Shown here piece by piece: positions 1 to 5,706 of a stretch of DNA of 5,706 bases. The stretch lies in NCBI GenBank assembly GCA_045114455.1, contig JBGUKN010000071.1, forward strand, positions 1 to 5,706. The letters run 5' to 3'. The notes beneath the pieces were generated by a model. That model did not search any database. It saw only the letters and a list, made by a program, of their open reading frames with translations, and had not been told where the DNA came from. Both the position numbers and the translations under genes were made by a program. This DNA is from UBA1732 sp045114455 (lineage in GTDB: Bacteria > Verrucomicrobiota > Lentisphaeria > Victivallales > UBA1829). Position 1 is the first letter of the stretch; each line of letters starts with the position of its first letter.

Positions 1-1
1 G

Positions 2-1477
2 TTTGCCTGGCACATGGCGCATCAGACGGGCGACATCATCCAGCGCTGCACCTCGGATGTCGACATGGTGAAGCGGTTCCTCTCCGAACAGCTCACGGGC
101 ATCTTCCGCATCGTGATCCTGATCGTGCTGTCGCTGTGCTTCATGTTCGGCATGAATGCGCGTCTGGCGGCGCTCGCGTCGATCGTGATTCCGCTGGTCG
201 TGGGATCGTCGGTCATCTTCCACCGGAAGATCGCCTCGAAGTTTCTGGAGTGTGACGAAAACGAGGGAAAACTCTCGACCATCGTGCAGGAGAACCTGAC
301 CGGGGTGCGCGTGATCCGGGCGTTCGGCCGCGAACAGTACGAGGTCGCGAAATTCGACGCGCAGAACAGATATTACGTATCGCTTTGGGTGAAGCTGGGG
401 CGCGTCCTGAGCCTCTTCTGGGTCACGGGCGACCTCATCAGCATGCTGCAGGTGCTGCATCTGCTCGTCTGCGGCTCGGTGTTTGCCATTCGCGGCGAAC
501 TGACCGCGGGAGAATTCATCGCGTTTCTCTCCTACAACGGCATGCTGATGTTCCCGATCCGCCACCTCGGACGCATGATCTCCGAGCTCAGCAAGGCGGG
601 CATTTCCCTGAACCGCATCCGCGAGATCATGGCGTCGCCGGAGGAGGCCGACCCGCCGGACGCCCTCACGCCTCCGCTCGACGGCGACATCGTGTTCGAC
701 CATGTGAGTTTCGGCTACGACGGATGCCCGGAACTCCTGCACGATGTGTCGTTCACGATCCCGTCGGGAACGGTGTTCGGCATCCTCGGCGGCACGGGCA
801 GCGGCAAATCCACTCTGGTGCATCTGCTGTGCCGTCTGTACGACCTGAAGCCCGGCGGCGGCTCCATCTCCATCGGCGGTGTCGACATCGGCAGAATCGG
901 GCGCGACCACCTCCGCAGAGGCGTCGGGATCGTGCTTCAGGAACCGTTCCTATTCTCCCGCACCATCGCGGAGAATATCGGGATCGCCGTGCCGGGCATC
1001 GCCATGGACGCGATCCGCGCGGCGGCCCGCACCGCCTGCGTCGAGGATACAGTCGACCGTTTCAAGGACGGATTCGGCACGACCGTCGGCGAACGCGGCG
1101 TGACGCTTTCCGGCGGGCAGAAACAGCGCACCGCCATCGCCCGTCTGCTGGCCGCCCGGTCCCCTGTCATGATCTTCGACGATTCCCTGTCCGCGGTCGA
1201 CGCCGAGACCGACGTGAAAATACGCCGCGCCCTGCGGCACGATTTCAAAGGGCGCACCGTGATCCTGATCTCGCACCGCATCGCCACGCTCATGGAGGCC
1301 GACCGCATCCTCGTGCTGTCCGGCGGGCGCATCGTGGAAACCGGGACGCACGACGAGCTTATGCGGCGCGACGGCATCTACCGCAAAAACTATGAATTGC
1401 AGATGAAGTCCCCGGAGGACGAAGACGGCGCGCCGTCCGTTTTCGCGCCTCAATCGGCGGAGGTGTGCCATGAATAA
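2..1477 (+). CDS. ABC exporter half-transporter, subunit with degenerate ATPase site (5' partial)
   Basis: One half of a type IV (B-family) ABC exporter: a membrane domain fused to an ATPase, acting in the inner membrane with the product of the next gene. The frame is open to the window edge and the ATG at 14 has no ribosome binding site. The matching family motif (HQTGDIIQR, T-S-D-V-D) lies inside the usual protein, so roughly 95 residues with TM1-2 are missing to the left. Numbering from the Met at 14: hydrophobic helices near 31-50, 51-70, 132-158 and 164-185; A-loop Tyr235; Walker A GGTGSGKST 259-267; Q-loop Gln309; X-loop TTVGERG 356-362; signature LSGGQ 365-369; Walker B VMIFDD 385-390; D-loop SAVD 393-396; switch His421. 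Asp390 stands where the catalytic Glu is expected, as in BmrC, LmrC and TM287, so this half probably needs a partner for hydrolysis. The substrate is unknown; drugs, lipids or peptides are all possible. Confidence 0.94.
   Translation, partial: FAWHMAHQTGDIIQRCTSDVDMVKRFLSEQLTGIFRIVILIVLSLCFMFGMNARLAALASIVIPLVVGSSVIFHRKIASKFLECDENEGKLSTIVQENLTGVRVIRAFGREQYEVAKFDAQNRYYVSLWVKLGRVLSLFWVTGDLISMLQVLHLLVCGSVFAIRGELTAGEFIAFLSYNGMLMFPIRHLGRMISELSKAGISLNRIREIMASPEEADPPDALTPPLDGDIVFDHVSFGYDGCPELLHDVSFTIPSGTVFGILGGTGSGKSTLVHLLCRLYDLKPGGGSISIGGVDIGRIGRDHLRRGVGIVLQEPFLFSRTIAENIGIAVPGIAMDAIRAAARTACVEDTVDRFKDGFGTTVGERGVTLSGGQKQRTAIARLLAARSPVMIFDDSLSAVDAETDVKIRRALRHDFKGRTVILISHRIATLMEADRILVLSGGRIVETGTHDELMRRDGIYRKNYELQMKSPEDEDGAPSVFAPQSAEVCHE
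1459..1463 (+). promoter_or_regulatory. Ribosome binding site of the second ABC gene
   Basis: GGAGG lies 6 bases before the ATG at 1470, inside the last codons of the preceding gene. It supports ATG 1470 as the start and allows independent or coupled initiation of the second subunit. Confidence 0.85.
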
Positions 1478-3308
1478 CGACCGGATCCAGGGCAAGAAGG
1501 AATCCGCCCGTCCGCATCTGCCGTGGTTCGGCATCCCCGCGCTCGTGCCGTTCCTGAGGCAGTTCCGGAGGCCCATGACGCTCATGGTGACGCTGTGCCT
1601 GGCGGGCGGCTGCCTGGACATCTGCCTGCCGCTTTTCCAGCGCTACGCCATCGACCATTTCATCACGGAGAAGACGCTCGACACGCTGCCGGCGTTCATC
1701 GCGCTGTACCTGCTTTTCATCACCGGGTCGTTCATCCTGAACTACGGCGCGTTCTACCACGCGTTCTTCATGGAGATGAACGTTTCCCTGGAACTCCGCC
1801 GCACAGCGTTCAATCACCTTCAGACGCTGTCGTTCTCGTTCTTCAATCGGAACAGCGTCGGATACATCCATTCGCGGGTCATGAGCGACACGGAGCGCAT
1901 TTCGTCGCTGGTGTCGTGGCATGTGATGGAGGCGGTCTGGACCGTGATCTTCATGTTCGGCGCGCTTGTCATCATGTTCTCCATCCACTGGAAACTGGCG
2001 GCGGGCGTGAGCCTGGTCCTTCCTGCCGCCGCGCTCGTGATCGTATTATTCCAGCGCGCCCTCTTCCGCGTCAACAAAAAGATCCGCGAGCTGAACTCGC
2101 GCATCACGGGGGATTTCAACGAAGGCATCACGGGCGCCCGCACGATCAAGACGCTCGTCGCCGCAGGACGCGTCTGCGGAGATTTCAGGAAAGACACGCG
2201 CGAGATGAAGCGGACTTCGATCCTCGGGATGCACTTCCGTTCGCTCTTCACCGCCACAGTCTCGTTCGCGTCCTCGCTCGCACTCGCGATCGTGCTGTGG
2301 CACGGCGGACGGCTGTCGCGCGAGGGCGTGATGGAGATCGGCACGCTGTCCGTGTTCATGTCCTATGCCATCAGCATGATGGAGCCGTTCTTCTGGATCT
2401 CGTCCGCGGTATCCGAGCTGATCGCGGCGCAGGTGAACATCGAACGGTTCTCCCGCCTCGTGAACACCGCTTCGGACGTGGCGGACACCCCGGAGGTCAC
2501 GGCGAAATACGGCGACGCGTTCCACCCGAAACGCGAGAACTGGGAACCGCTCCGCGGCGACGTCGAGTTCCGCGACGTGTCGTTCCGCTATCCAGACGGA
2601 GATGAGACGATTCTGGAGCATTTCAATCTCAAGGTCCCGCAGGGGGCGAACATCGCTCTGGTCGGCGAAACGGGCGCGGGCAAATCCACGCTCGTGAACC
2701 TCGTGTGCCGTTTCTTCGAACCGACCGGGGGGCAGGTCCTGATCGACGGCCGCGACGTGCGCGAACGCTCCCAGCTCTGGCTGCACAGCCATATCGGATA
2801 CGTCCTCCAGACACCGTACCTTTTCTCCGGCACCGTCCGCGAAAACCTCCTGTACGGCAACCCGGACGCCACGGAAGAGCAGATCGAACTCGCCATAAAA
2901 CGGGTTTCCGCGGATCGGGTCATCGCACGCATGGGGAACGGCCTGGAAAGTCAGGTGGGCGAATGCGGCGACCTGCTTTCCACCGGAGAAAAACAGCTGA
3001 TCTCGTTCGCGCGCGCCATCCTTGCCGATCCGCGGATTCTGGTGCTGGACGAAGCGACGTCCTCGGTCGACGCCATGACCGAAAAAATGATCCAGGACGC
3101 CATCGGCGAAGTCACGCGCGGCCGCACGTCGTTTGTCATCGCGCACCGTCTCTCCACGATCCGCAGCGCGGACATGATCCTGGTCATGAAGGACGGCCGC
3201 GTGGTCGAAAGCGGCACGCACGCCGAACTCATGCGCGCCCGCGGATATTACCACTCGCTGTACACGAAACAGTTCGAACTTGAGGCGGTAAAGGATCTTT
3301 CCATCTGA
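1470..3308 (+). CDS. ABC exporter half-transporter, subunit with the catalytic ATPase site
   Basis: Complete 612-residue partner of the preceding ABC gene: an N-terminal six-helix membrane domain followed by an ATPase domain. Hydrophobic helices lie near residues 35-55, 74-96, 150-171, 174-196, 258-277 and 290-312. The ATPase domain starts near 362: A-loop Tyr374, Walker A GETGAGKST 399-407, Q-loop Gln447, signature LSTGE 503-507, Walker B ILVLDE 523-528 with catalytic Glu528, D-loop SSVD 531-534, switch His559. The signature departs from LSGGQ at two positions, and the preceding X-loop region reads VGECG with a Cys where Arg or Gly is more usual. A linker of about 30 residues (YGDAF...ENWEPL) joins the domains, as in several Clostridia-type half-transporters I recall. 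The start is set by a good ribosome binding site, and the gene overlaps its neighbour by 8 bases, so both are surely one operon. Length is normal for the family. It probably exports an amphipathic molecule, but the substrate cannot be told. Confidence 0.96.
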   Translation: MNNDRIQGKKESARPHLPWFGIPALVPFLRQFRRPMTLMVTLCLAGGCLDICLPLFQRYAIDHFITEKTLDTLPAFIALYLLFITGSFILNYGAFYHAFFMEMNVSLELRRTAFNHLQTLSFSFFNRNSVGYIHSRVMSDTERISSLVSWHVMEAVWTVIFMFGALVIMFSIHWKLAAGVSLVLPAAALVIVLFQRALFRVNKKIRELNSRITGDFNEGITGARTIKTLVAAGRVCGDFRKDTREMKRTSILGMHFRSLFTATVSFASSLALAIVLWHGGRLSREGVMEIGTLSVFMSYAISMMEPFFWISSAVSELIAAQVNIERFSRLVNTASDVADTPEVTAKYGDAFHPKRENWEPLRGDVEFRDVSFRYPDGDETILEHFNLKVPQGANIALVGETGAGKSTLVNLVCRFFEPTGGQVLIDGRDVRERSQLWLHSHIGYVLQTPYLFSGTVRENLLYGNPDATEEQIELAIKRVSADRVIARMGNGLESQVGECGDLLSTGEKQLISFARAILADPRILVLDEATSSVDAMTEKMIQDAIGEVTRGRTSFVIAHRLSTIRSADMILVMKDGRVVESGTHAELMRARGYYHSLYTKQFELEAVKDLSI

Positions 3309-3330
3309 ACGGGGAAGCTCCGGAGTGCAT

Positions 3331-3359
3331 AAAAAACGGCTCCGGTTGAACAGAAGCCG
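3331..3359 (-). terminator. Rho-independent terminator of the rhamnose operon
   Basis: Read on the minus strand, a 7-base-pair stem (CGGCTTC with GGAGCCG, one G-U pair) closes a 9-base loop and is followed directly by six T. It begins 30 bases after the rfbD stop codon, the expected place for the end of the minus-strand operon. On the plus strand the same hairpin is not followed by a T-run, so it should not act well as a terminator for the ABC genes. No other strong hairpin is visible in the 80-base gap 3309-3388. Confidence 0.75.
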
Positions 3360-3388
3360 ATTCCAGGATCTCGAGGGGGAGGAAAGCC

Positions 3389-4240
3389 TCAGCCGGGGAA
3401 TTCGCTCTTTATGAACTCGGCGAGGGCGTCGCGCCAGTCGGGCATCGGAGGGAGTCCGGCGAAGCGGAGCATCATCTTGTCGAGGCGGGAGTTTTTCGGA
3501 CGCGGAGCCGGGCGCGGGAATTCGTCGGTGGTACACGGCGAAACGGCCTGCATTTTTCCTGCGAGCCGGAAGATCTCCTGTGCGAATTCGAACCATGTGG
3601 CTTCGCCTTCGCAGGTGAGGTGGAACGTGCCGACGAGCTGCGGATTCGCGAGAATGTTGCGGAGCTGGCGCGCCACGGCGTTGGTCGAGGTCGGATTGCC
3701 GTGCTGGTCCGCCACGACTTTCAGCATCGGGCGCGTGCCGTCGGCGAGCGACATCATCGCGTGGACGAAGCTCGGTCCGCCGTGTCCGTACAGCCACGAA
3801 ATCCGGCAGATCACATGGTTCGGGCAGTGGGTGCGAACGGCCTCCTCGCCCGCAAATTTGCTTTTGCCGTAAACGGTGTTTCCGCCGGTCGCCCGGTCGA
3901 ATTCGTTGTACGGGCGGTCGGAATCGCCGTCGAAGACGTAGTCCGTGGAAATCGCGATCAGACGCACGCCGTGGCGGTGGCAGGCGGCGGCGACGTTCGC
4001 CGTGCCGAACGCGTTCAGCTTGTATGCGAACTCGATCTCGGTCTCGCATTTGTCGACCGCGGTCATGGCGGCGCAGTGGATCACGGCGTCGGGCTTATGT
4101 TGCGCTAGAAACGCATCGAATCCGGCGGCATCGGTGATGTCGGCCTCGGGCAGGTCGGCGATCACGATCTCGCAGTCCTTGAACTCGTTTTGGAGCGTGC
4201 GTCCGAGCATGCCTTTGCCGCCTGTGATGAGGAGCTTCAT
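3389..4240 (-). CDS. rfbD: dTDP-4-dehydrorhamnose reductase (RmlD)
   Basis: Last step of dTDP-L-rhamnose synthesis: NAD(P)H-dependent reduction of dTDP-4-dehydro-L-rhamnose in the cytoplasm. The 283-residue protein has the normal length for this extended short-chain dehydrogenase family. Visible motifs are the nucleotide-binding GGKGMLG (7-13), the STDYVFDG block (98-105), the catalytic YGKSK (Tyr124, Lys128), RISWLYG (146-152) and the substrate-side DQHGNPT (178-184). The frame stays open far upstream, through the whole of rfbC, but those residues are only an out-of-frame shadow of rfbC. The true start is ATG 4240-4238: the protein then begins MKLLITGG, directly with the first beta strand, and a strong GGAGG precedes it. 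The ATG overlaps the rfbC stop as ATGA. It is the last gene of the minus-strand operon, followed by a terminator. The end of the protein (DWRDALAEFI) is also typical of the family. Confidence 0.95.
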   Translation of the reverse strand: MKLLITGGKGMLGRTLQNEFKDCEIVIADLPEADITDAAGFDAFLAQHKPDAVIHCAAMTAVDKCETEIEFAYKLNAFGTANVAAACHRHGVRLIAISTDYVFDGDSDRPYNEFDRATGGNTVYGKSKFAGEEAVRTHCPNHVICRISWLYGHGGPSFVHAMMSLADGTRPMLKVVADQHGNPTSTNAVARQLRNILANPQLVGTFHLTCEGEATWFEFAQEIFRLAGKMQAVSPCTTDEFPRPAPRPKNSRLDKMMLRFAGLPPMPDWRDALAEFIKSEFPG

Positions 4241-4794
4241 TTCGCCTCCTCCCATGGGATGATGTCGGCAAATGCAGGATGCTTTTTGTCCTTTTCGGAA
4301 AGAAGGATCTGTTCGGGTCTGAGACGCCAGTCGATGGCAAGGTCCGGATCGTTGAACATGATGCCGCGTTCGGCTGTGGGCATGTAGACATTGTCGCACT
4401 TGTAAACGAAAACGGCCTCGTCGCTGAGGACGGCAAATCCGTGTGCGAACCCGCGCGGGATGTAAAGCATGCGCTTGTTTTCGGCAGAGAGCTCGACCGC
4501 GACGCGTCTGCCATAGGTCGGGGAACACTTGCGGATGTCGACGACCACGTCCAGCACGGAGCCGACGATCGCGCGGACGATCTTCGCCTGCGTGTACGGC
4601 GCAGCCTGATAATGCAGTCCGCGGAGCACGCCGAAGCACGACTTGGATTCGTTGTCCTGCATCCATTGATTCGTAATCCCGGCGGCCTCGAACACCGGCT
4701 GGTTCCACGATTCGAAAAAATATCCGCGGGCGTCGCCGAAGACCTTCGGTTCCAGGATAAGGACGCCGGGGATTTCAGTTTTGACGATATTCAT
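4237..4794 (-). CDS. rfbC: dTDP-4-dehydrorhamnose 3,5-epimerase (RmlC)
   Basis: Converts dTDP-4-dehydro-6-deoxy-D-glucose to dTDP-4-dehydro-L-rhamnose by inversion at C3 and C5; a cytoplasmic enzyme of the cupin fold, dimeric in known members. The 185-residue length is typical. Visible motifs are GDARGYFFESW (20-30), matching the family DxRGxFxE, then VLRGLHYQ (56-63) with Arg58 and the presumed catalytic base His61, VVVDIR (83-88), the IPRGFAHGF cupin strand (112-120) and VYKCDNVY (130-137), whose Tyr131 fits the family's general acid. The C-terminal NDPDLAIDW and LLSEKD blocks are also standard. The start ATG overlaps the rfbA stop as ATGA. Only a weak GAGG is present, 11 bases upstream, so translation probably depends on coupling to rfbA. 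The gene lies between rfbA and rfbD in one operon. I see no defects. Confidence 0.96.
   Translation of the reverse strand: MNIVKTEIPGVLILEPKVFGDARGYFFESWNQPVFEAAGITNQWMQDNESKSCFGVLRGLHYQAAPYTQAKIVRAIVGSVLDVVVDIRKCSPTYGRRVAVELSAENKRMLYIPRGFAHGFAVLSDEAVFVYKCDNVYMPTAERGIMFNDPDLAIDWRLRPEQILLSEKDKKHPAFADIIPWEEAK
4245..4253 (-). promoter_or_regulatory. Ribosome binding site of rfbD
   Basis: Minus-strand GGGAGGAGG contains two overlapping GGAGG cores, 4 and 7 bases before the rfbD ATG, within the last codons of rfbC. It rules out the much longer upstream extension of the rfbD frame. Confidence 0.85.
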
Positions 4795-5657
4795 TCTTCG
4801 ATCAACCTCAGCAGGTATTGTCCGTATTCGGTTTTGTGCATGTCCTTCACGCTTTCGCGAACCTCGGCGGCAGTCATCCAGCCGTTCTCGTAGGCGATTT
4901 CCTGCAGGCAGGCGATCTGGAGCCCCTGACGCGTCTCGACCGTGCGGATGAAATTCGCGGCATCCAGCATGCTGTCGTGCGTGCCGGTGTCGAGCCAGGC
5001 GTAACCGCGTTTGAAGATCTCGACGTGGAGCTGGCCGCGCCGGAGATACTCGTTGTTGACCGCGGTGATTTCGAGCTCGCCGCGTGCGGACGGTTTAATG
5101 CTTTTCGCAATATTGACGACGTCGTTGTCGTAAAAGTAAAGCCCGGTCACGGCGTAATTCGATTTCGGGTGAGCAGGCTTTTCCTCGATTGAAACAGCCT
5201 TCCCCTCGGAATCGAACTCGACGACGCCGAAGCGTTCCGGATCGCAGACATGGTAACCGAACACGGTCGCGCCGACTTCGCGGTTGGCGGCGGCGTGCAG
5301 GAAAAACCGGAGTCCCGCGCCGTAGAAGATGTTGTCGCCGAGCACAAGCGCCACGCGGTCGGAGCCGATGAACTCTTCCCCGATGAGAAATGCCTGCGCG
5401 AGCCCTTCGGGTTTCGGCTGGACTGCATAGGTGAAGTTCACGCCGAACCGCGAGCCGTCGCCCAGCAGACGCTGGAAGCTCGGCTGATCCTCCGGCGTGG
5501 TGATGATGAGGATGTCGCGGATACCCGCAAGCATGAGCACGCTGATCGGATAATACACCATCGGTTTGTCGTACACGCCGAGAAGCTGTTTCGAAACGCC
5601 CCGGGTGATCGGGTGAAGGCGCGTTCCCGCGCCGCCTGCCAGTACGATACCTTTCAT
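4791..5657 (-). CDS. rfbA: Glucose-1-phosphate thymidylyltransferase (RmlA)
   Basis: First step of dTDP-L-rhamnose synthesis: glucose-1-phosphate plus dTTP gives dTDP-glucose and pyrophosphate, in the cytoplasm. The 288-residue protein has the family length. Visible motifs are LAGGAGTRLHPIT (6-18), the nucleotidyltransferase loop, then VSKQLL (21-26) with Lys23, YDKPMVYYP (29-37), VLGDNIFYG (105-113) with the metal-binding Asp108, SIEEKP (156-161), GELEIT (193-198) and WLDTGTHDS (221-229) with Asp223. The C-terminal region (residues 240-288) contains the helices that form the allosteric site in known RmlA, which is usually inhibited by dTDP-L-rhamnose. A GTG two codons upstream (5663-5661) is possible, but the AGGAG motif lies only 1 base from it and 7 bases from ATG 5657, so I chose the ATG. 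It is the first rml gene seen in the operon. A paralogue from another dTDP-sugar path is possible, but the rfbC and rfbD neighbours argue for rhamnose. Confidence 0.97.
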   Translation of the reverse strand: MKGIVLAGGAGTRLHPITRGVSKQLLGVYDKPMVYYPISVLMLAGIRDILIITTPEDQPSFQRLLGDGSRFGVNFTYAVQPKPEGLAQAFLIGEEFIGSDRVALVLGDNIFYGAGLRFFLHAAANREVGATVFGYHVCDPERFGVVEFDSEGKAVSIEEKPAHPKSNYAVTGLYFYDNDVVNIAKSIKPSARGELEITAVNNEYLRRGQLHVEIFKRGYAWLDTGTHDSMLDAANFIRTVETRQGLQIACLQEIAYENGWMTAAEVRESVKDMHKTEYGQYLLRLIEE

Positions 5658-5659
5658 GT

Positions 5660-5704
5660 TCACTCTCCTGTTCCGAGGCGTTCCATCTTGTATGACCCGC
5701 TTAG
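5660..5704 (-). CDS. Possible C-terminal tail of an upstream gene (partial, speculative)
   Basis: On the minus strand one frame is open from the window edge and ends in a TGA at 5662-5660, giving the tail LSGSYKMERLGTGE and stopping 2 bases before the rfbA ATG. Such close spacing would match the overlapping joints of the rest of the operon. The missing pathway gene rfbB (dTDP-glucose 4,6-dehydratase) would be a natural candidate. Fourteen residues are too few to recognise a family, and the codons (CTA, TCA, GGA, ACA) are less G/C-ending than those of the neighbours. The stretch could equally be a leader region with the operon promoter. Confidence 0.25.
   Translation of the reverse strand, partial: LSGSYKMERLGTGE
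5665..5669 (-). promoter_or_regulatory. Ribosome binding site of rfbA
   Basis: Minus-strand AGGAG sits 7 bases before ATG 5657 and only 1 base before the alternative GTG at 5663, so it decides the rfbA start in favour of the ATG. Confidence 0.8.
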
Positions 5705-5706
5705 CA

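Noticed and set aside
14..16. ATG at 14 as the true start of the first ABC gene
   Set aside because: There is no ribosome binding site, the frame stays open to the window edge, and starting here would remove TM1-2 of the membrane domain.
385..1395. A 336-codon plus-strand frame inside the first ABC gene
   Set aside because: The translation is Arg/His/Pro-rich without domains, while the overlapping frame carries every ABC ATPase motif.
1385..1399. Frameshift or gene fusion at the junction of the two ABC genes
   Set aside because: Both frames are intact, and the ordinary 8-base overlap with a good ribosome binding site explains the junction.
1523..2605. A 360-codon plus-strand frame inside the second ABC gene
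   Set aside because: Shadow frame of low-complexity composition; the real frame encodes the six membrane helices.
3318..3325. Perfect palindrome CTCCGGAG as an operator or attachment site
   Set aside because: Eight bases in a GC-rich gap can arise by chance, and there is no second copy or flanking repeat pattern.
2046..4049. A 667-codon open frame on the minus strand running through the second ABC gene, the gap and part of rfbD
   Set aside because: It is antisense to one conserved gene and out of frame with another. The product is an Arg/Asp/His-rich string with no recognisable motif, as expected from strong G/C third-position bias.
4241..4708. N-terminal extension of rfbD to a start at 4708, giving a 439-residue protein
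   Set aside because: The extra residues lie wholly within rfbC in another frame and are not protein-like, whereas ATG 4240 has a strong ribosome binding site and begins at the Rossmann strand.

Overview
The window holds five protein genes in two converging blocks and almost no spare DNA. The sequence is GC-rich with strong G/C preference at third codon positions, which also opens many long spurious frames on both strands. The gene set (heterodimeric ABC exporter plus dTDP-rhamnose synthesis) points to a bacterium that makes a rhamnose-containing surface glycan. The flavour of the proteins and the base composition would suit a GC-rich gut-type anaerobe, perhaps of the Lentisphaerota/Verrucomicrobiota group or a Clostridia-like lineage. 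That placement is a guess, since no marker gene is present.

Left block, plus strand (2-3308): two overlapping genes encode the halves of an ABC exporter. The first is cut by the window edge and lacks its first membrane helices; the second is complete. They overlap by 8 bases and the second has a good ribosome binding site inside the end of the first. The ATPase motifs are asymmetric. The first half has Asp in place of the Walker B catalytic Glu but a canonical LSGGQ. The second half has a normal catalytic Glu but a changed signature, LSTGE. In a heterodimer this gives one competent ATP site and one degenerate site, as known for BmrCD, LmrCD and TM287/288. The cargo cannot be read from the sequence.

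Middle (3309-3388): an 80-base gap between converging genes. It contains a hairpin followed by a U-run that serves as a rho-independent terminator for the minus-strand genes.

Right block, minus strand (3389-5657, transcribed right to left): rfbA (rmlA), rfbC (rmlC) and rfbD (rmlD), joined by two ATGA stop/start overlaps. They encode glucose-1-phosphate thymidylyltransferase, dTDP-4-dehydrorhamnose 3,5-epimerase and dTDP-4-dehydrorhamnose reductase. These are three of the four steps from glucose-1-phosphate to dTDP-L-rhamnose. The second-step enzyme, RfbB/RmlB (dTDP-glucose 4,6-dehydratase), is not in the window and may lie just upstream, beyond base 5706. The last 49 bases hold the rfbA ribosome binding site and possibly the tail of that upstream gene.

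I found no mobile element, CRISPR array, tRNA, rRNA or new kind of system. The most notable points are the matched degeneracy of the two ATPase halves and the tight coupling of the rhamnose genes.
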